Source: Fereydounia khargensis (Eukaryota; Basidiomycota; Ustilaginomycetes; Urocystidales; Fereydouniaceae). From it: DNA of 64,000 nt. The DNA lies in assembly GCA_026413255.1 (NCBI GenBank), contig JAOCZO010000006.1, positions 434,001 through 498,000 on the forward strand, written 5' to 3'. The first letter of the stretch is position 1, and each line of letters begins with the position of its first letter. The position numbers and the translations under genes were made by a program. The notes below the pieces were generated by a model that was not told the origin of the DNA, did no database searches, and worked only from the letters and a program-made list of their open reading frames with translations. Of this stretch, positions 1 through 9,869 are shown one piece after another.

Positions 1-1285
1 GGGACGCTGCTGGAGCGACAAATGTGTTGCTTCCGAGAGCACTTCGCAACGGTCTCCTCTGGGGTACACCACTGGCCATGAGGGCCTCGGCAGCCATACG
101 GACGGATTCGGTGCGATTGAGAGCCGATGGTGGCAGCCTGGAAGCGACAGTTTGTGCAGAGGTGCCGGGGCTCTGTTTAGAGCTGGGGAGGTTGGAAACG
201 GTGACTGAAGAGACTGTGCCGGATGTGGTGGGAGGACGAGGCAAATCTCTTCTGATGCTGCCGACCTGGGATGCTAGAGGAGAGCCGTTGGTACTCGCCG
301 TGGTGCGGGGAGATGGGAGAGGCCGTCGGGTTGACGAAACGGAGGAGACGGTAGACTGCCGCGACAAGTCTGTGGTGTGGGGAGAGATCGGGGAGGCCTG
401 GGGTGGACCAGGCGGGGCTGGACCGGTAGCAGGAAGCGGGGACATGGACGGGAAGGGTTGGGCACCGGAAGGAGGCGGAGGGTGCTGAGGAGTGGGATAC
501 CCATTTGACATGGCCTGTTGAGGATACTGGGGCGGAACGGCATAGTATGTGGAGGATGGGACAGCATAAGAGGACACAGGAGGCTGAGCTGGGTAGGGAG
601 CGGGATAAGCGGTGGCCTGCTGGGCGTAGGGATGCGAGGCGGCGTATGCGCTCCAGCCAGTGGCAGCGGTGGGTGGTGCTGCGTAGACAGGTTGAGTAAG
701 ATCCGCGGTGGGAGAGTGGTGGTAAGCAGGGAAAGGAGCGGTGTTGGTTTGGGGCGGTAGTGATTGTGCTGGACCATTGGGGAGGGGTGCATGTTGGGCG
801 TACGATGCGGGACTGGCAGGATTGCTCATGTTGAGAGAATGAGAATGAGTGTTGAGCTGGGGAGGCTGGGCAGTGGTGAGGGAGTAGGTGCGGCCATGCT
901 GCTGACGCTGTTGCAACTGGTGCTGGTAGTTGTAGAAGGCACTAGGGGCAGGAGGAGTGGGGTTAGAGGAGGTCTTGCTCCGTTGGCGGAGAGTGGCTGC
1001 CTGGTGGTGAAGAGGTGGTTGAGGTTGGGACTGTTGTGGCTGTTGGACAGGAGTGGCAGTGGAAGCGCGCCGAGGTCTTGGAGGCTCTGGTGAGAACGAG
1101 TCTGGAGGAAGGACGCCGCCCTGAGTGTGGACATCAAAGGAGCTCGAGCCGCTGCGATGGACAGCGAGAGGATCAAAAGAGGAAGATCGGCGTGGTTTGT
1201 TGGGAGAGCGGGAGGAGGGGGAGATGGGGGGCGGCGGCGGGGCATGGGCGTGCCAGAGGGTAGACATGTCCTTGTCGGCAGCCAT
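1..1285 (-). CDS. Pro/Gln/Ser-rich protein, 3' end beyond window
   Basis: An open frame on the minus strand runs without a stop from an ATG at 1285 to the left edge (about 428 codons), so the gene is truncated by the window and its C-terminus is unseen. The start lies in the context CCCCCATGGCT and the protein begins MAADKDMSTLWHAH, followed by a run of prolines. The rest is low complexity: Ser-rich segments with Arg-Arg-Ser motifs, Gln/His-rich tracts near residues 125-180, Tyr/Pro/Ala repeats near 220-270, and a more ordinary stretch near residues 405-420. I recognise no domain in the visible part; a folded domain may lie beyond the edge. Plus-strand frames across this region are shadows. 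Coding status is moderately sure, function unknown. Confidence 0.6.
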   Translation of the reverse strand, partial: MAADKDMSTLWHAHAPPPPPISPSSRSPNKPRRSSSFDPLAVHRSGSSSFDVHTQGGVLPPDSFSPEPPRPRRASTATPVQQPQQSQPQPPLHHQAATLRQRSKTSSNPTPPAPSAFYNYQHQLQQRQQHGRTYSLTTAQPPQLNTHSHSLNMSNPASPASYAQHAPLPNGPAQSLPPQTNTAPFPAYHHSPTADLTQPVYAAPPTAATGWSAYAASHPYAQQATAYPAPYPAQPPVSSYAVPSSTYYAVPPQYPQQAMSNGYPTPQHPPPPSGAQPFPSMSPLPATGPAPPGPPQASPISPHTTDLSRQSTVSSVSSTRRPLPSPRTTASTNGSPLASQVGSIRRDLPRPPTTSGTVSSVTVSNLPSSKQSPGTSAQTVASRLPPSALNRTESVRMAAEALMASGVPQRRPLRSALGSNTFVAPAAS

Positions 1286-2066
1286 GGGGGGCCAGCGTAT
1301 TGTGGACGTGGTCGAGGTGGTGGTGGTCGAAGAAAGAGGGAAATGGGTGATGGTAGGAGAGGTAGTGACTCTAGTCCGAGTCTGAGCTCGGAAGTGGTGT
1401 GTTGACGCCAGAATGCAGGACGTGCATAGAAGGGTCGTCTTGTTTTCAACGAGAGGGGGAGAGGGGGAGAGGGGGAGAGGGGGAGAGGGGGAGAGGGGAG
1501 AAGGGGCGATGCTCGGTTGCTCGGCAAAGCAGGCAAAGCAAAGACAAAGCTTTACGGTACAGCCTGTACGGTTACAGGTTCCAGGTTACGGATGCGCAGC
1601 AAAAGAGATGACTGAATGCATTTTCCGATACCGTGCCGAACCGTACGGTATCGACTCAGCCCTGCCGTACTTACTCTCTAAGTCACGCACACTACATTAA
1701 CTCAAGCTCCATCAACATACTCTCAAGTCACCCCCAAAGAAAGAGAAAAAAAAGGGTCGTGAGAGAACAACACTCTCGCTCCCTCGCTTTCAGTCACACC
1801 CGAGAAACAGAAAGGGGTGCGCGCTCCTATTTTCGAAATGTGAACAGGGGTTGCGCGACCCTCAGCAATTGCCGAGTCACGGAGCCGACGTGTTGCATCA
1901 GTCACGTGCCTCTTCTTCTTTTTTTTTCCCTCTTTCTCGTAACGTTAAAGGGAAAGGGAAAGGGAAGAGAAGAAAAGAGGGAGAAGGAAGCGACTCGTAT
2001 CGCGCCCGCCAGTGCCATCATCATCTTGCAACCATCATTTAGTCTCGCTAGCACTGCAAGCTCGAC
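1286..2066. other. Divergent intergenic region with GA-rich repeat
   Basis: This stretch separates the start of the leftmost minus-strand gene from the plus-strand gene at 2067, so it should hold both promoters. It contains a GA-rich tandem repeat at about 1451-1500, several short GGTACGG-like and GTACGGT-like palindromic pieces between 1555 and 1670, and a pyrimidine-rich tract followed by GGGAAAGGGAAAGGG near 1915-1970. I see no gene; the short open frames here lack conserved content. Confidence 0.5.
1451..1500. repeat. GA-rich octamer tandem repeat
   Basis: About six imperfect copies of GAGGGGGA lie in tandem, upstream of the minus-strand gene that starts at 1285. It is a simple purine-rich microsatellite; any promoter role is unproven. 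Confidence 0.7.
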
Positions 2067-3119
2067 ATGATCGCCGCCTCTGCCGCCCTCTCCTCGGCGC
2101 AACGCCAGGCCTTTCTCGTGCCCAGGGCATTCGCTCGCTCCTTAGTCACTGCCGCCCAGACTTCATCCTCAGCCTCGGCCTCCTCCTCGCCCCCATCGTC
2201 CTCAGCCAAGCCCTCCACGCCGTCCAACTCAAAATCATCGCCTCAACCCAAGCCCAAAAAGGCTGCAAAGCCCACAAAGGCCGCCAAGGCTGCAAAGAGG
2301 CACAAGGACAATCTTCTCCGCAAGGCCATCGAGCTCTACCATCTCACCCCTCACTTCTTCCCCACTCCGACCTCCTCATCCCAAAATCCCCAGGCCTGGA
2401 ACTCCTCGCTAGACAACTACGTCTATGTCTCCATACTCGACCCTTCCTACCTCGAACGCAGAAGCTGCCCCATTGTCGCCCGAGGTATCAATGAATATGC
2501 TCGAGACCAGTCTGTCCAGGCGTCCACACCTCCTTCCTTCGGTTTGGGCGCCCGAGAGGACACTCGGCTCGTCAAGGAGACTAAGGCATTCAGCAATGAA
2601 CTTGCTGGCGGCGCCCAAATCACCCCACAAACCTTTATCACCAAATCTGAGCGTACCAAACCTCCTGCCTATGGCGCCTCAGAAAAGGCATCTGCTGATG
2701 CCTCGGCCAAGCTCTCCAACTTTACCGAAGCTGATATTGAGGCTTATCATCGTCGTAACGCCCTAGGCCCGACCGCGAGCGAAGACGTTGCACGCTCTTC
2801 CGGTGATGAGAGGCCCTTGAACCTCCAACGCAGAGTTCCCGGTGATAACCCATGGTACCTAAGCCAAGGTCTGGACCGTAGAAGCGCCCGAGTTCGTGAT
2901 GCCATCTTTGGCACTGTCAACGGTGAACTCCCGGGTCTCGAGGTGGTTCGAGAGAGGATCGCTCAAATGGCGCGCGAGCAGAGGCACTCTTCTTCTTCTT
3001 CTTCTTCTTCTTCTTCTTCTTCTTCCCTCCCCTCTTCAACGCCCACTTCAGCGTCATCATCTCCCTCCTCCTCATCCGAGCCCGAGCTCGCATCCGCATC
3101 GTCCTCTTCCGCACAATGA
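2067..3119 (+). CDS. Mitochondrion-targeted protein of unknown function
   Basis: A single-exon frame of 350 residues. The N-terminus has Arg, Ala and Ser but almost no acidic residues up to about residue 40, as in a mitochondrial presequence, then a Ser/Lys-rich linker. The body from about residue 78 looks folded, with conserved-looking patches near LRKAIELYHLTPHFFP, LDNYVYVSILDPS and, near residues 275-305, GDNPWYLSQGLDRRS and FGTVNGELPGLE. I do not recognise the family; a mitoribosome or respiratory assembly role would be a guess. The C-terminus is a poly-Ser tail encoded by a TCT microsatellite. The start is the first ATG, directly after a pyrimidine-rich leader. Confidence 0.7.
   Translation: MIAASAALSSAQRQAFLVPRAFARSLVTAAQTSSSASASSSPPSSSAKPSTPSNSKSSPQPKPKKAAKPTKAAKAAKRHKDNLLRKAIELYHLTPHFFPTPTSSSQNPQAWNSSLDNYVYVSILDPSYLERRSCPIVARGINEYARDQSVQASTPPSFGLGAREDTRLVKETKAFSNELAGGAQITPQTFITKSERTKPPAYGASEKASADASAKLSNFTEADIEAYHRRNALGPTASEDVARSSGDERPLNLQRRVPGDNPWYLSQGLDRRSARVRDAIFGTVNGELPGLEVVRERIAQMAREQRHSSSSSSSSSSSSSLPSSTPTSASSSPSSSSEPELASASSSSAQ
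2988..3026 (+). repeat. TCT trinucleotide repeat coding for poly-Ser
   Basis: An uninterrupted run of about twelve TCT codons near the 3' end of the gene at 2067-3119 encodes a serine tract. Being a triplet repeat, it can change length without breaking the frame. Confidence 0.85.
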
Positions 3120-3464
3120 TCAAGGGAGACCCACCTGCCTCTGCCATGTACAGTAACAGTAGATCTGTGTCGACTCTCTTCCCCTTGCCGGTCCCTTGAC
3201 CCAAAATTCACATGGTCAATTACTGTAGCCTCTCCTCCCGTGCAATTTTTGCGTGTGAGTGACTGTAAAGAGTGTGGCGCGCGCCGGCTCCATTGGCTGC
3301 TCTGGCTCCTCTGGCTCCTCTGGCTCCTCTGGCTGCTGCGCACCCTCCTCCCCCTCCCACGTCAGATCCCACGTCAGACAGCCGTTGAATCCGGCTCTTG
3401 GTCAGGGTCACCTTCGTATGCTGTTCTGTTTTCCTTTCATCTCTCTCTCACCACATGCCCGACC
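3120..3464. other. Intergenic region with CTCCTCTGG repeats
   Basis: Between two tandem plus-strand genes. It holds four short tandem copies of a GGCTCCTCT-type nonamer at about 3297-3335 and a pyrimidine-rich tract (3425-3450) just before the next start codon, probably part of its leader. No gene seen. Confidence 0.45.
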
Positions 3465-5933
3465 ATGCTCCACCGTGTCCCTTCTTCTGGCGTTGCAACG
3501 ATGCAAGACGACAGAACGTCTTGGATTTTTCCACTCTCCGCCAAGACATTGGCAAGGCTCGAGCTCGAAAGAAATGCTCTTCTCGAGTTTCTAAAGGCCA
3601 ATGACGTTAGCCTCCCTGATGTAAGAGAGAGCCCCTGGCCGTGATTCAGCTACGTACAATAGGACCTCTCACCGCTCAGTGTACCCGTGCATTCTCCCCG
3701 TCATTCCCCCCGTCAGCTGAGCTTTACGCTCTCTTGTCACCGCTTCCATCATCCATTTCGTGTCGCTGTCGTCGCCGGCTCCAAAGTCGAGCTCATTGAA
3801 AAATTGCGAAAAGCAATCGTATCCCAATCAGGTGACCCAGAAGAGTTGCCACGCATTGGCGTTGCGTTTCTTGCTCCCGAATCCATCACGAGCGACATCG
3901 TAGTCGACTGTACGAGCAACGACGCCGCACTCCGTGACCTCTACGACCGCTATTTGGTCTTGCATCAAGAGATTCCTCAGGATAGCTCTGTCCGTTCTAG
4001 GCTAGATAGCATCCTGTTCCAGCTTGCCCTTTTCGACCGCCTCCAGCAGCTCAACCTTTGCCCAGCGGTTGCCACCGGGTCCGGTCTCTCTTGTCTCGCA
4101 GCTCTTTCCGCAGCAGGTCTATGCAAAACTCAGGACGTTGCGCATCTCCTTACTTACACCGATGCCCGTTTGGACCAAGTCGAGCGCGTACTGCAAGAGA
4201 CCCTTGCGGCAACGCCCGATATCGACCTTTATTTCTCCGCTGCTGATGACTTGGACGAACTGCCTCCGGACCCTGTCGACTGGAATACCGACGTATTCGA
4301 CGCGGACCCCGTCTGCCAAAATAGGGTCCAAACATGCTCGAGGTATATCACCGATCACGACAAACTAGGCTCATCCGACTACCTTGTTCTTCCTGAAGCG
4401 TACCAGTGGGTCCATCTCGGAGGATTGCGACCAAGATCTGAACCCGAGCCACTGGAGATTCAAGGGCTCCGAAAGCCCATGTATCTGCCTGGCACATCCC
4501 CATCATGCTCTTTCAACAAGGAAATTGCCAAGCGATACAAAGCTGGCTACCGAATCAGCTGGCTCGATTATCACGAGGCTTACATGCCAGCCCTGTCTGT
4601 AATTCACCGACCATTGGTGTCCCAAGTGCCCTCTCACCAATACTGGATCGAACACTTCCATCCAAACGCTTTGCATCACAGACCTCAGAGCTACCAAGAG
4701 GATCTGTACGAATGCACAGACTCGGGTCCTATCGCCATCGGACGCCACGTGGAACAGGCTCTCTTCAAAGAGGAGGTCGATCAAATCGCGCTGTGGAACG
4801 CGCAGCCTTCGCCGCCCCGTTACTCGCTCCTTCAGACTTGCACCCGCTTTGTCCTGGTGGAGGGCAAGACACCCACGGTCGAGATTTACTACGAGACGCC
4901 TATGAGCCAGGCGCTCGTAAGTTCGCTCATCCAAGGCCATCGCTTGCTTGGTTTTCCGGTCGCCCCCATCTCTCTGTTCACCGAAATGGCCGTCCAGGCT
5001 GCACACGACATGGACGAACGCTGTCGACACGCGGATTTGTCCCGCTCCTTCTTATGCTCGAACGGCGTGAAGCTCAAGCTCGAAAGCTTCGAGCCCCTCA
5101 TCCCCAACATGGGCACAGAAACACAAATGTTCCTCATCTGTGCTAGATCGCAGGCTCTGCATGAAAGCGAGAGGGATCAGAGGATACCGACCACATTGGA
5201 TGTCTCTGTTTACTCCAAAGATGCTGGGGAGAGACCAGAAACCAAGCACCTGCTTTTCGAGTGTCAAGTGATGGCCCTCCCGGATGATCACTGCGTTGAA
5301 CCTGAATCAAAGATGGACGAAAGCACCATCAATCGCGAAATCATCCGAATGGAAGAACGTGGTGAACGAATCTCTCACGACTCATTCTACAGCCTTATCA
5401 GCAACGTGGCTGACCTTGACGGCGAAATTGGCTACCGTGGAGTCACTGAAATACACCGGTACCATGACAGTGACAGGGCAGTTTCTCGTGTCTTATACAC
5501 GCGCCCATCCAAGCTACAGGCGGGCAAGTTTATCTTCCTACCTCCGTTTCTCGATTCCCTCTTCCAAGGGGCTACGTGGATCCACAACGTCCCAGGCAAC
5601 GGAGATGAGAATTCGGCGTTCGTGTTGAAAAGCATCAGGACTATGGTCTTGCCATATCAGGCGCTCTCTTGCCGTTCCTTGGACACTGACGACTCGCACC
5701 CCAGAGCTTTCATGGTCTGTTGTTGGACGCAGAACGACGCTGAACAACCGCACGAAAGGGAAAGTTGGGTACATATCTGCACTTCGGACGTCAATCACAA
5801 GGTCGCTGGTAAAATACTGGGGATGAAGTTCAAGCGCGTCTCTTGCCATGATCTCCGAGGCTTCAAGGCTCACGAGACAGGCAGCGTTCAGGCAGACGCC
5901 GGCGACCAAGCAGATCCAGCAAGCCCGCAATGA
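3465..5933 (+). CDS. Orphan PKS-like protein: degenerate AT plus product-template/dehydratase domain
   Basis: Two exons, 3465-3620 and 3717-5933, joined by a phase-0 intron (GTAAGA donor, CAG acceptor), give 790 residues; an ATG at 3501 is an alternative start. Residues about 70-390 resemble the acyltransferase region of a non-reducing polyketide synthase, including its QYWIE-type end, but the GHSLG serine motif reads GSGLS at 173-177, so the catalytic serine is missing. Residues about 425-740 match the double hot-dog product-template/dehydratase fold, with both signature motifs kept: HxxxGxxxxP at His460 and DxxxQ at Asp665. There is no ketosynthase, carrier protein or thioesterase here or in neighbouring genes. 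The long undamaged frame suggests selection. It may work in trans on a carrier-bound chain; the substrate is unknown. Confidence 0.78.
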
Positions 5934-6641
5934 CATGACGAGCACACGTGGCTCGATGGCCGAGAAAATTATCAGGCGCCGAACCTTTTCTCTTTCTGCA
6001 GATCCGTGATTCATGTTGTCTGAGCAGCATACTGTACCAGTAACCGGCCAGCTTTTGTTTGACCCGTGTCGTGTGAGTACCAGGAAGGGTACATGCTTGG
6101 TCGGAGCTTAGGATATGTCCGGCCTCTTGGAAGTGGAGGCCAACAATCCTGACTTGACGTGCAGATAGATCTCTGGCGCCTGGCGCAGCAGCGGGCTGTG
6201 CGGGTCCAAAGATCTAAGCTGAATCAAGATCAATCAGTTCTTCCGACGCGGAGCGGGGCGAGGTCGAAGCCAAGCGAAGCGCCTGGCACGAAATGAAATT
6301 ACGCCATCGACGCGCTCAATCACCACTTGCAGCAAATCCATACGGCCCGGCCACCAAACTCAAACAAGACCAAGGCGATGGTGATGGCGGCCGGCTTGCG
6401 CAGCGGGAGGGTGCCCCATGCGCTCAACATGCAGAAGCAGACGGGGATTCAGGTTGCACAAAGCGGTGTTTGGTACTGTATTCCCTTTTAACCTCTCCTT
6501 GTTTGAGCATCTTCATGTTCGACCATACCGTCCCTTTCCCGCCTCCGCTTCTACTTGCCAGCCCCGCTGCCGCCGGTCAACAAGTGTGAACCCAATTTTG
6601 TTTCGGTCGAGTCTTTGGATCGTCAGAAGCCACCCATAACC
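5934..6641. other. Intergenic region
   Basis: Between the PKS-like gene and the NADAR gene, both on the plus strand. I see no gene or repeat that stands out; a C/T-rich stretch at about 6480-6560 probably belongs to the leader of the downstream gene. Short frames here begin at non-ATG codons. Confidence 0.4.
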
Positions 6642-7364
6642 ATGCCTGTTGCAGTTGATTCTCAGCCCGGCGAGGGGCAGCAATCGCCCTCCAACGATCA
6701 ACGGCAGCCGACAAAACGAAAGCTGTTCAGCCTCAAGTCATGGTCGAGCAAGTCTCGCCGTCTGTCCGTGTTTGGCAATGACTCTGGCGACCCGACCGGC
6801 GAGGAGGTGAATGGATCCGGGTCGCGACCTAGCTCGCCTGTGCTTCCTGCTGCGCTGGTGGCCAAACCAGACCATGAGGGTCGCGTCAAATTCTACCACC
6901 GTGGACAGGACAACTTTTTCCTCTCCAACAGTTCCGACTTTGCTGTGATCAGCGACGATATTCGATACCCGACGGCCGAGCACCTCTTCCAGGCTTCCAA
7001 GTTCCTGCCTCACCGACCGGACCTTGCCAACAAGGTGCGCAAGGCTGGCAACCCGCTGGACGCTATCAAGATCGCCCGCAAGTTCTCAGAAGATGTCAAA
7101 CCCGGTTGGATCCGTGAAGGAATCAACGTCCAGACCATGCGCAATGTCCTGCTGCTCAAATTTACTCAGCACTCGAACCTGAAGGAAGCGCTGCTTGAAA
7201 CGGGCGATGCGAATCTTGTCAACGATAGCCCCAACGATGCATTCTGGGGCGCCACGAGCGACCGCCGTGGAAGGAATGAGCTTGGAAAGGCCCTCATCAG
7301 CGTCCGGGAGACGATTCGCACCTCGAGCGGTCTGGGTTGGGGCAGCGCAGCCAAGACTGTTTGA
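6642..7364 (+). CDS. NADAR (YbiA/DUF1768) domain protein
   Basis: Single exon, 240 residues, starting at ATG 6642 in a good context (ACCATGCC); the same frame continues upstream only from a TTG. Residues 1-80 are a basic, Ser-rich linker. Residues about 85-235 form a NADAR domain: an early FYHRGQDNFFLSN segment, a YPTAEHLFQASKF core and a closing DAFWGATSDRRGRNELG. Family knowledge: NADAR proteins are N-glycosidases; members cleave riboflavin-pathway intermediates, ADP-ribose derivatives or remove ADP-ribose from guanine in DNA. The sequence does not say which substrate this one uses. The neighbours are not functionally linked. Domain assignment is confident, the reaction is open. Confidence 0.88.
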   Translation: MPVAVDSQPGEGQQSPSNDQRQPTKRKLFSLKSWSSKSRRLSVFGNDSGDPTGEEVNGSGSRPSSPVLPAALVAKPDHEGRVKFYHRGQDNFFLSNSSDFAVISDDIRYPTAEHLFQASKFLPHRPDLANKVRKAGNPLDAIKIARKFSEDVKPGWIREGINVQTMRNVLLLKFTQHSNLKEALLETGDANLVNDSPNDAFWGATSDRRGRNELGKALISVRETIRTSSGLGWGSAAKTV

Positions 7365-8367
7365 TTGTCGCACGAGGCTTTCCTTATCTACTCGGCGCTC
7401 CTACCAAAAAGTCTTGTTTCATCTCCCTTTGCATTCATTGTACTTGTATCTGCATCAGCAAAAACTCCTTCTGTCTCTGTTTCCTTTCGTACGCCCGTTC
7501 CCGATTGCCCTGACCAAGATCGCATACTCGAATGGTGTGAGGTGTGCTTAACGAGGTCTGACTCTTCTTTCGTGCGAAATACGAGTTGCGGAGGCCACTG
7601 CAATTCGGTTGATGGCTGAGCTTGCGCCGTCAACCGCGTGAAAATTGAGATTGGCTCTGCACCTTTTTGGGGCTGCCTTTCCCGGCCGCGGTTGTCACAG
7701 CGCTGCAGTGGCCGGAGTGAGGCCAGCCAGCGTGCCAAGTTGGCGGTTGAGCAAGCCAAGCTACGCCTAAGGCTGAGATTAAAGCTCAAGCTTCGGATTG
7801 CGGGTTGGCTGGGTGGCTGGATGGCTGAGAAAGGAAAGCTCTCAAACTGCGGCTTGCTCGGGTTGCTGCCGACCCAACGAGACCGGAGCGGAAAAGTCAC
7901 AGTGTGTCGAAGCAATGAGCACGGCCGTAAGGCAGCTTGAAGGCAGCCAAGAAAAGAGTTCACGAGGAAAACCTGCTCGGTCTGGTTTCCCATGTCATCT
8001 CATGGGTATTCGTATTCAACCGAGTTACTGGAGGAAGAGCTAGAGTATGGCATCCTCGACAGCAAGCGCTCATCAATAGTGTAATTCTCTACTGTACAAT
8101 ACAGTACTTGTGCTGTATCGGCTCGATTTCTTGCTGGTTGACCTTTCCCCAAGGTTGGATTGGATTTGCTTGAATTGATTGCATTCTAAAAAAGTCGCAT
8201 TCCGGGAACGTCGGCTCAAAATCGAGACGAGTTGGTTCCCAGCCGAGTCTAGACAGCCCAGACAAGCCAGCCCGGAGCGGACCTTCTCCCTTCTCCCACC
8301 ACCGCCCCAGCCCCGCCTTGCTTCCTCCACACCACCTCTCTCGTGGCCATCCACCCCTGCTCCGCCC
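7365..8367. other. Intergenic region with GTACTGTA-type palindrome
   Basis: A kilobase between two plus-strand genes. A palindromic piece of the recurring CAGTACTG type lies near 8090-8110 (TACTGTAC, then ATACAGTACTT). Short GGCTGGGTGGCTGGATGGCTG repeats lie near 7804-7824. The last 100 bp are pyrimidine-rich and likely transcribed leader. No gene supported. Confidence 0.4.
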
Positions 8368-9677
8368 ATGGAGATTCTCTACGACCTCATGGCCGTCCTG
8401 TCCAAGTCCCTCGTCACCATCACGGGCACCTCGCTTCTGCTCCTCGCCCTCATCTCCCCCCGCAGCCAGCGTGCTCGTCTTTACCTCAATGCGCTTATCT
8501 ACGTTGGAGGCATGGGCGTCTGCTCCCTCTGGGGCGTGATTGCTTCCATCTTCATGTCCCTCATCCCCGGCCAGCGCCTCAACATCAACAAGGTCGTTGC
8601 AAGGAGCTTCTACTACCTCGCCGGAACCCTCACCGGTGTCCGCTTCGAGGTCGAGGGCGAAGAGCACTTCCAAACCCGCCCTGCTGTCCTCGTCGGCAAC
8701 CACCAGACCGGCATTGACATTCTCTATCTCGGCCGCATCTTCCCCGGATATGCAAGCATCATGGCCAAGCAGGAGCTCAAGTACACTCCTCTCCTCGGAC
8801 AGTTCAGTAAGTTCTTTCTTGCTTCCTTCTGGTTGCTGAGACCTGCGACTCACACCTTCTCAAACTGTCTCTCATCTGCAGTGGCCCTCTCTGGCGCCGT
8901 GTTCATCGACCGAAAGAACCGCAACAACTCGATCAAGGCGTTTGACCAGGTCGGAAACGACATGAAGAGGCGCAACGTAAGTGTGACGTGACACTCTTCC
9001 CTGTCCTCTGTCCTTTGCGGCCGAACTAGTCCTGACAAACCAACCCTTCACAGCTGTCGCTCTGGGTCTTCCCCGAAGGCACCCGTTCCAACCTTCCCTT
9101 CCCGGACCTGCTTCCCTTCAAGAAGGGAGCCTTCCACCTTGCCGTGCAAGCCGGTGTTCCTGTCATCCCAGTTGTCTGCGAGAACTACAACCGCCTCTTT
9201 GACGGCAAGACGCGATTCGAGTCTGGCACCGTCAAGATCAAGGTGCTCCCTCCCGTGCCTACCAAGGGACTGGGTCCGGACGACGTGACCAAGCTCACGA
9301 CGGATGTGCGCGAGATGATGCTCGCCGAGCTGCAGAAGATGGACCGTGACAGGCAACAGGCTGATCTGGCTGGTTCCGCCAAGCCAGAACGCATGGGTGG
9401 TCTTGCTGGCTGGATTGGTCGTATCGTCGGTACCGGCGCTTCCCACAACCGCGTAGTCAGGCGCGTCGACAGGCAGGAGCAGACCCTCCGCAAGGCGGGA
9501 ACCGACGGCCGTGACGCTACCGACTACGGCCTCGTGACAGAAAAGGCAAAGCAGCCCGCTGGCGACTCCCAGCTCAGGAAGCGTGCTCCCGCTTCCAACA
9601 TTGAGAGCAGCTCCTCGTCCATCGGCGAGACGGACGACGACGGCAATGTCGTGGTCAAGACACCCTCATCCAAGTAA
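8368..9677 (+). CDS. SLC1: 1-acyl-sn-glycerol-3-phosphate acyltransferase
   Basis: Three exons, 8368-8806, 8882-8976 and 9054-9677, give 385 residues. The enzyme adds a second acyl chain to lysophosphatidic acid to make phosphatidic acid in the ER or lipid-droplet membrane. Hydrophobic N-terminal segments (about residues 10-30 and 40-70) fit membrane anchoring. The family motifs are intact: NHQTGID with the His112-x4-Asp117 catalytic pair, and FPEGTR at 184-189, which binds the phosphate. The C-terminus after about residue 280 is polar and Ser-rich. The first intron is 75 bp and lacks in-frame stops, so retention would insert 25 residues. Start chosen at ATG 8368 because upstream frame is leader-like. 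Symbol by family resemblance to yeast Slc1. Confidence 0.92.
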
Positions 9678-9869
9678 AAAGGAAGAGAGTGACGGCAGTT
9701 TTTCGCCCCGGGCCCAGATTCGTCTCTGCCATCTCGGTCAGATACTTTTGTTGAGATTGAATACGGACATAAACATCATGGTACCAGCACAGAGAGATAG
9801 AATGCGAGTGTGGATGCGAGAGGTACTGTATATCAACATGAATAGAGACTGATTGGAACGCAAAGGGGA

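Noticed and set aside
8089-8853. 254-codon minus-strand frame
   Set aside because: Antisense to the acyltransferase gene, rich in Glu/Asp/Gly as typical of shadows of GC-rich codons.
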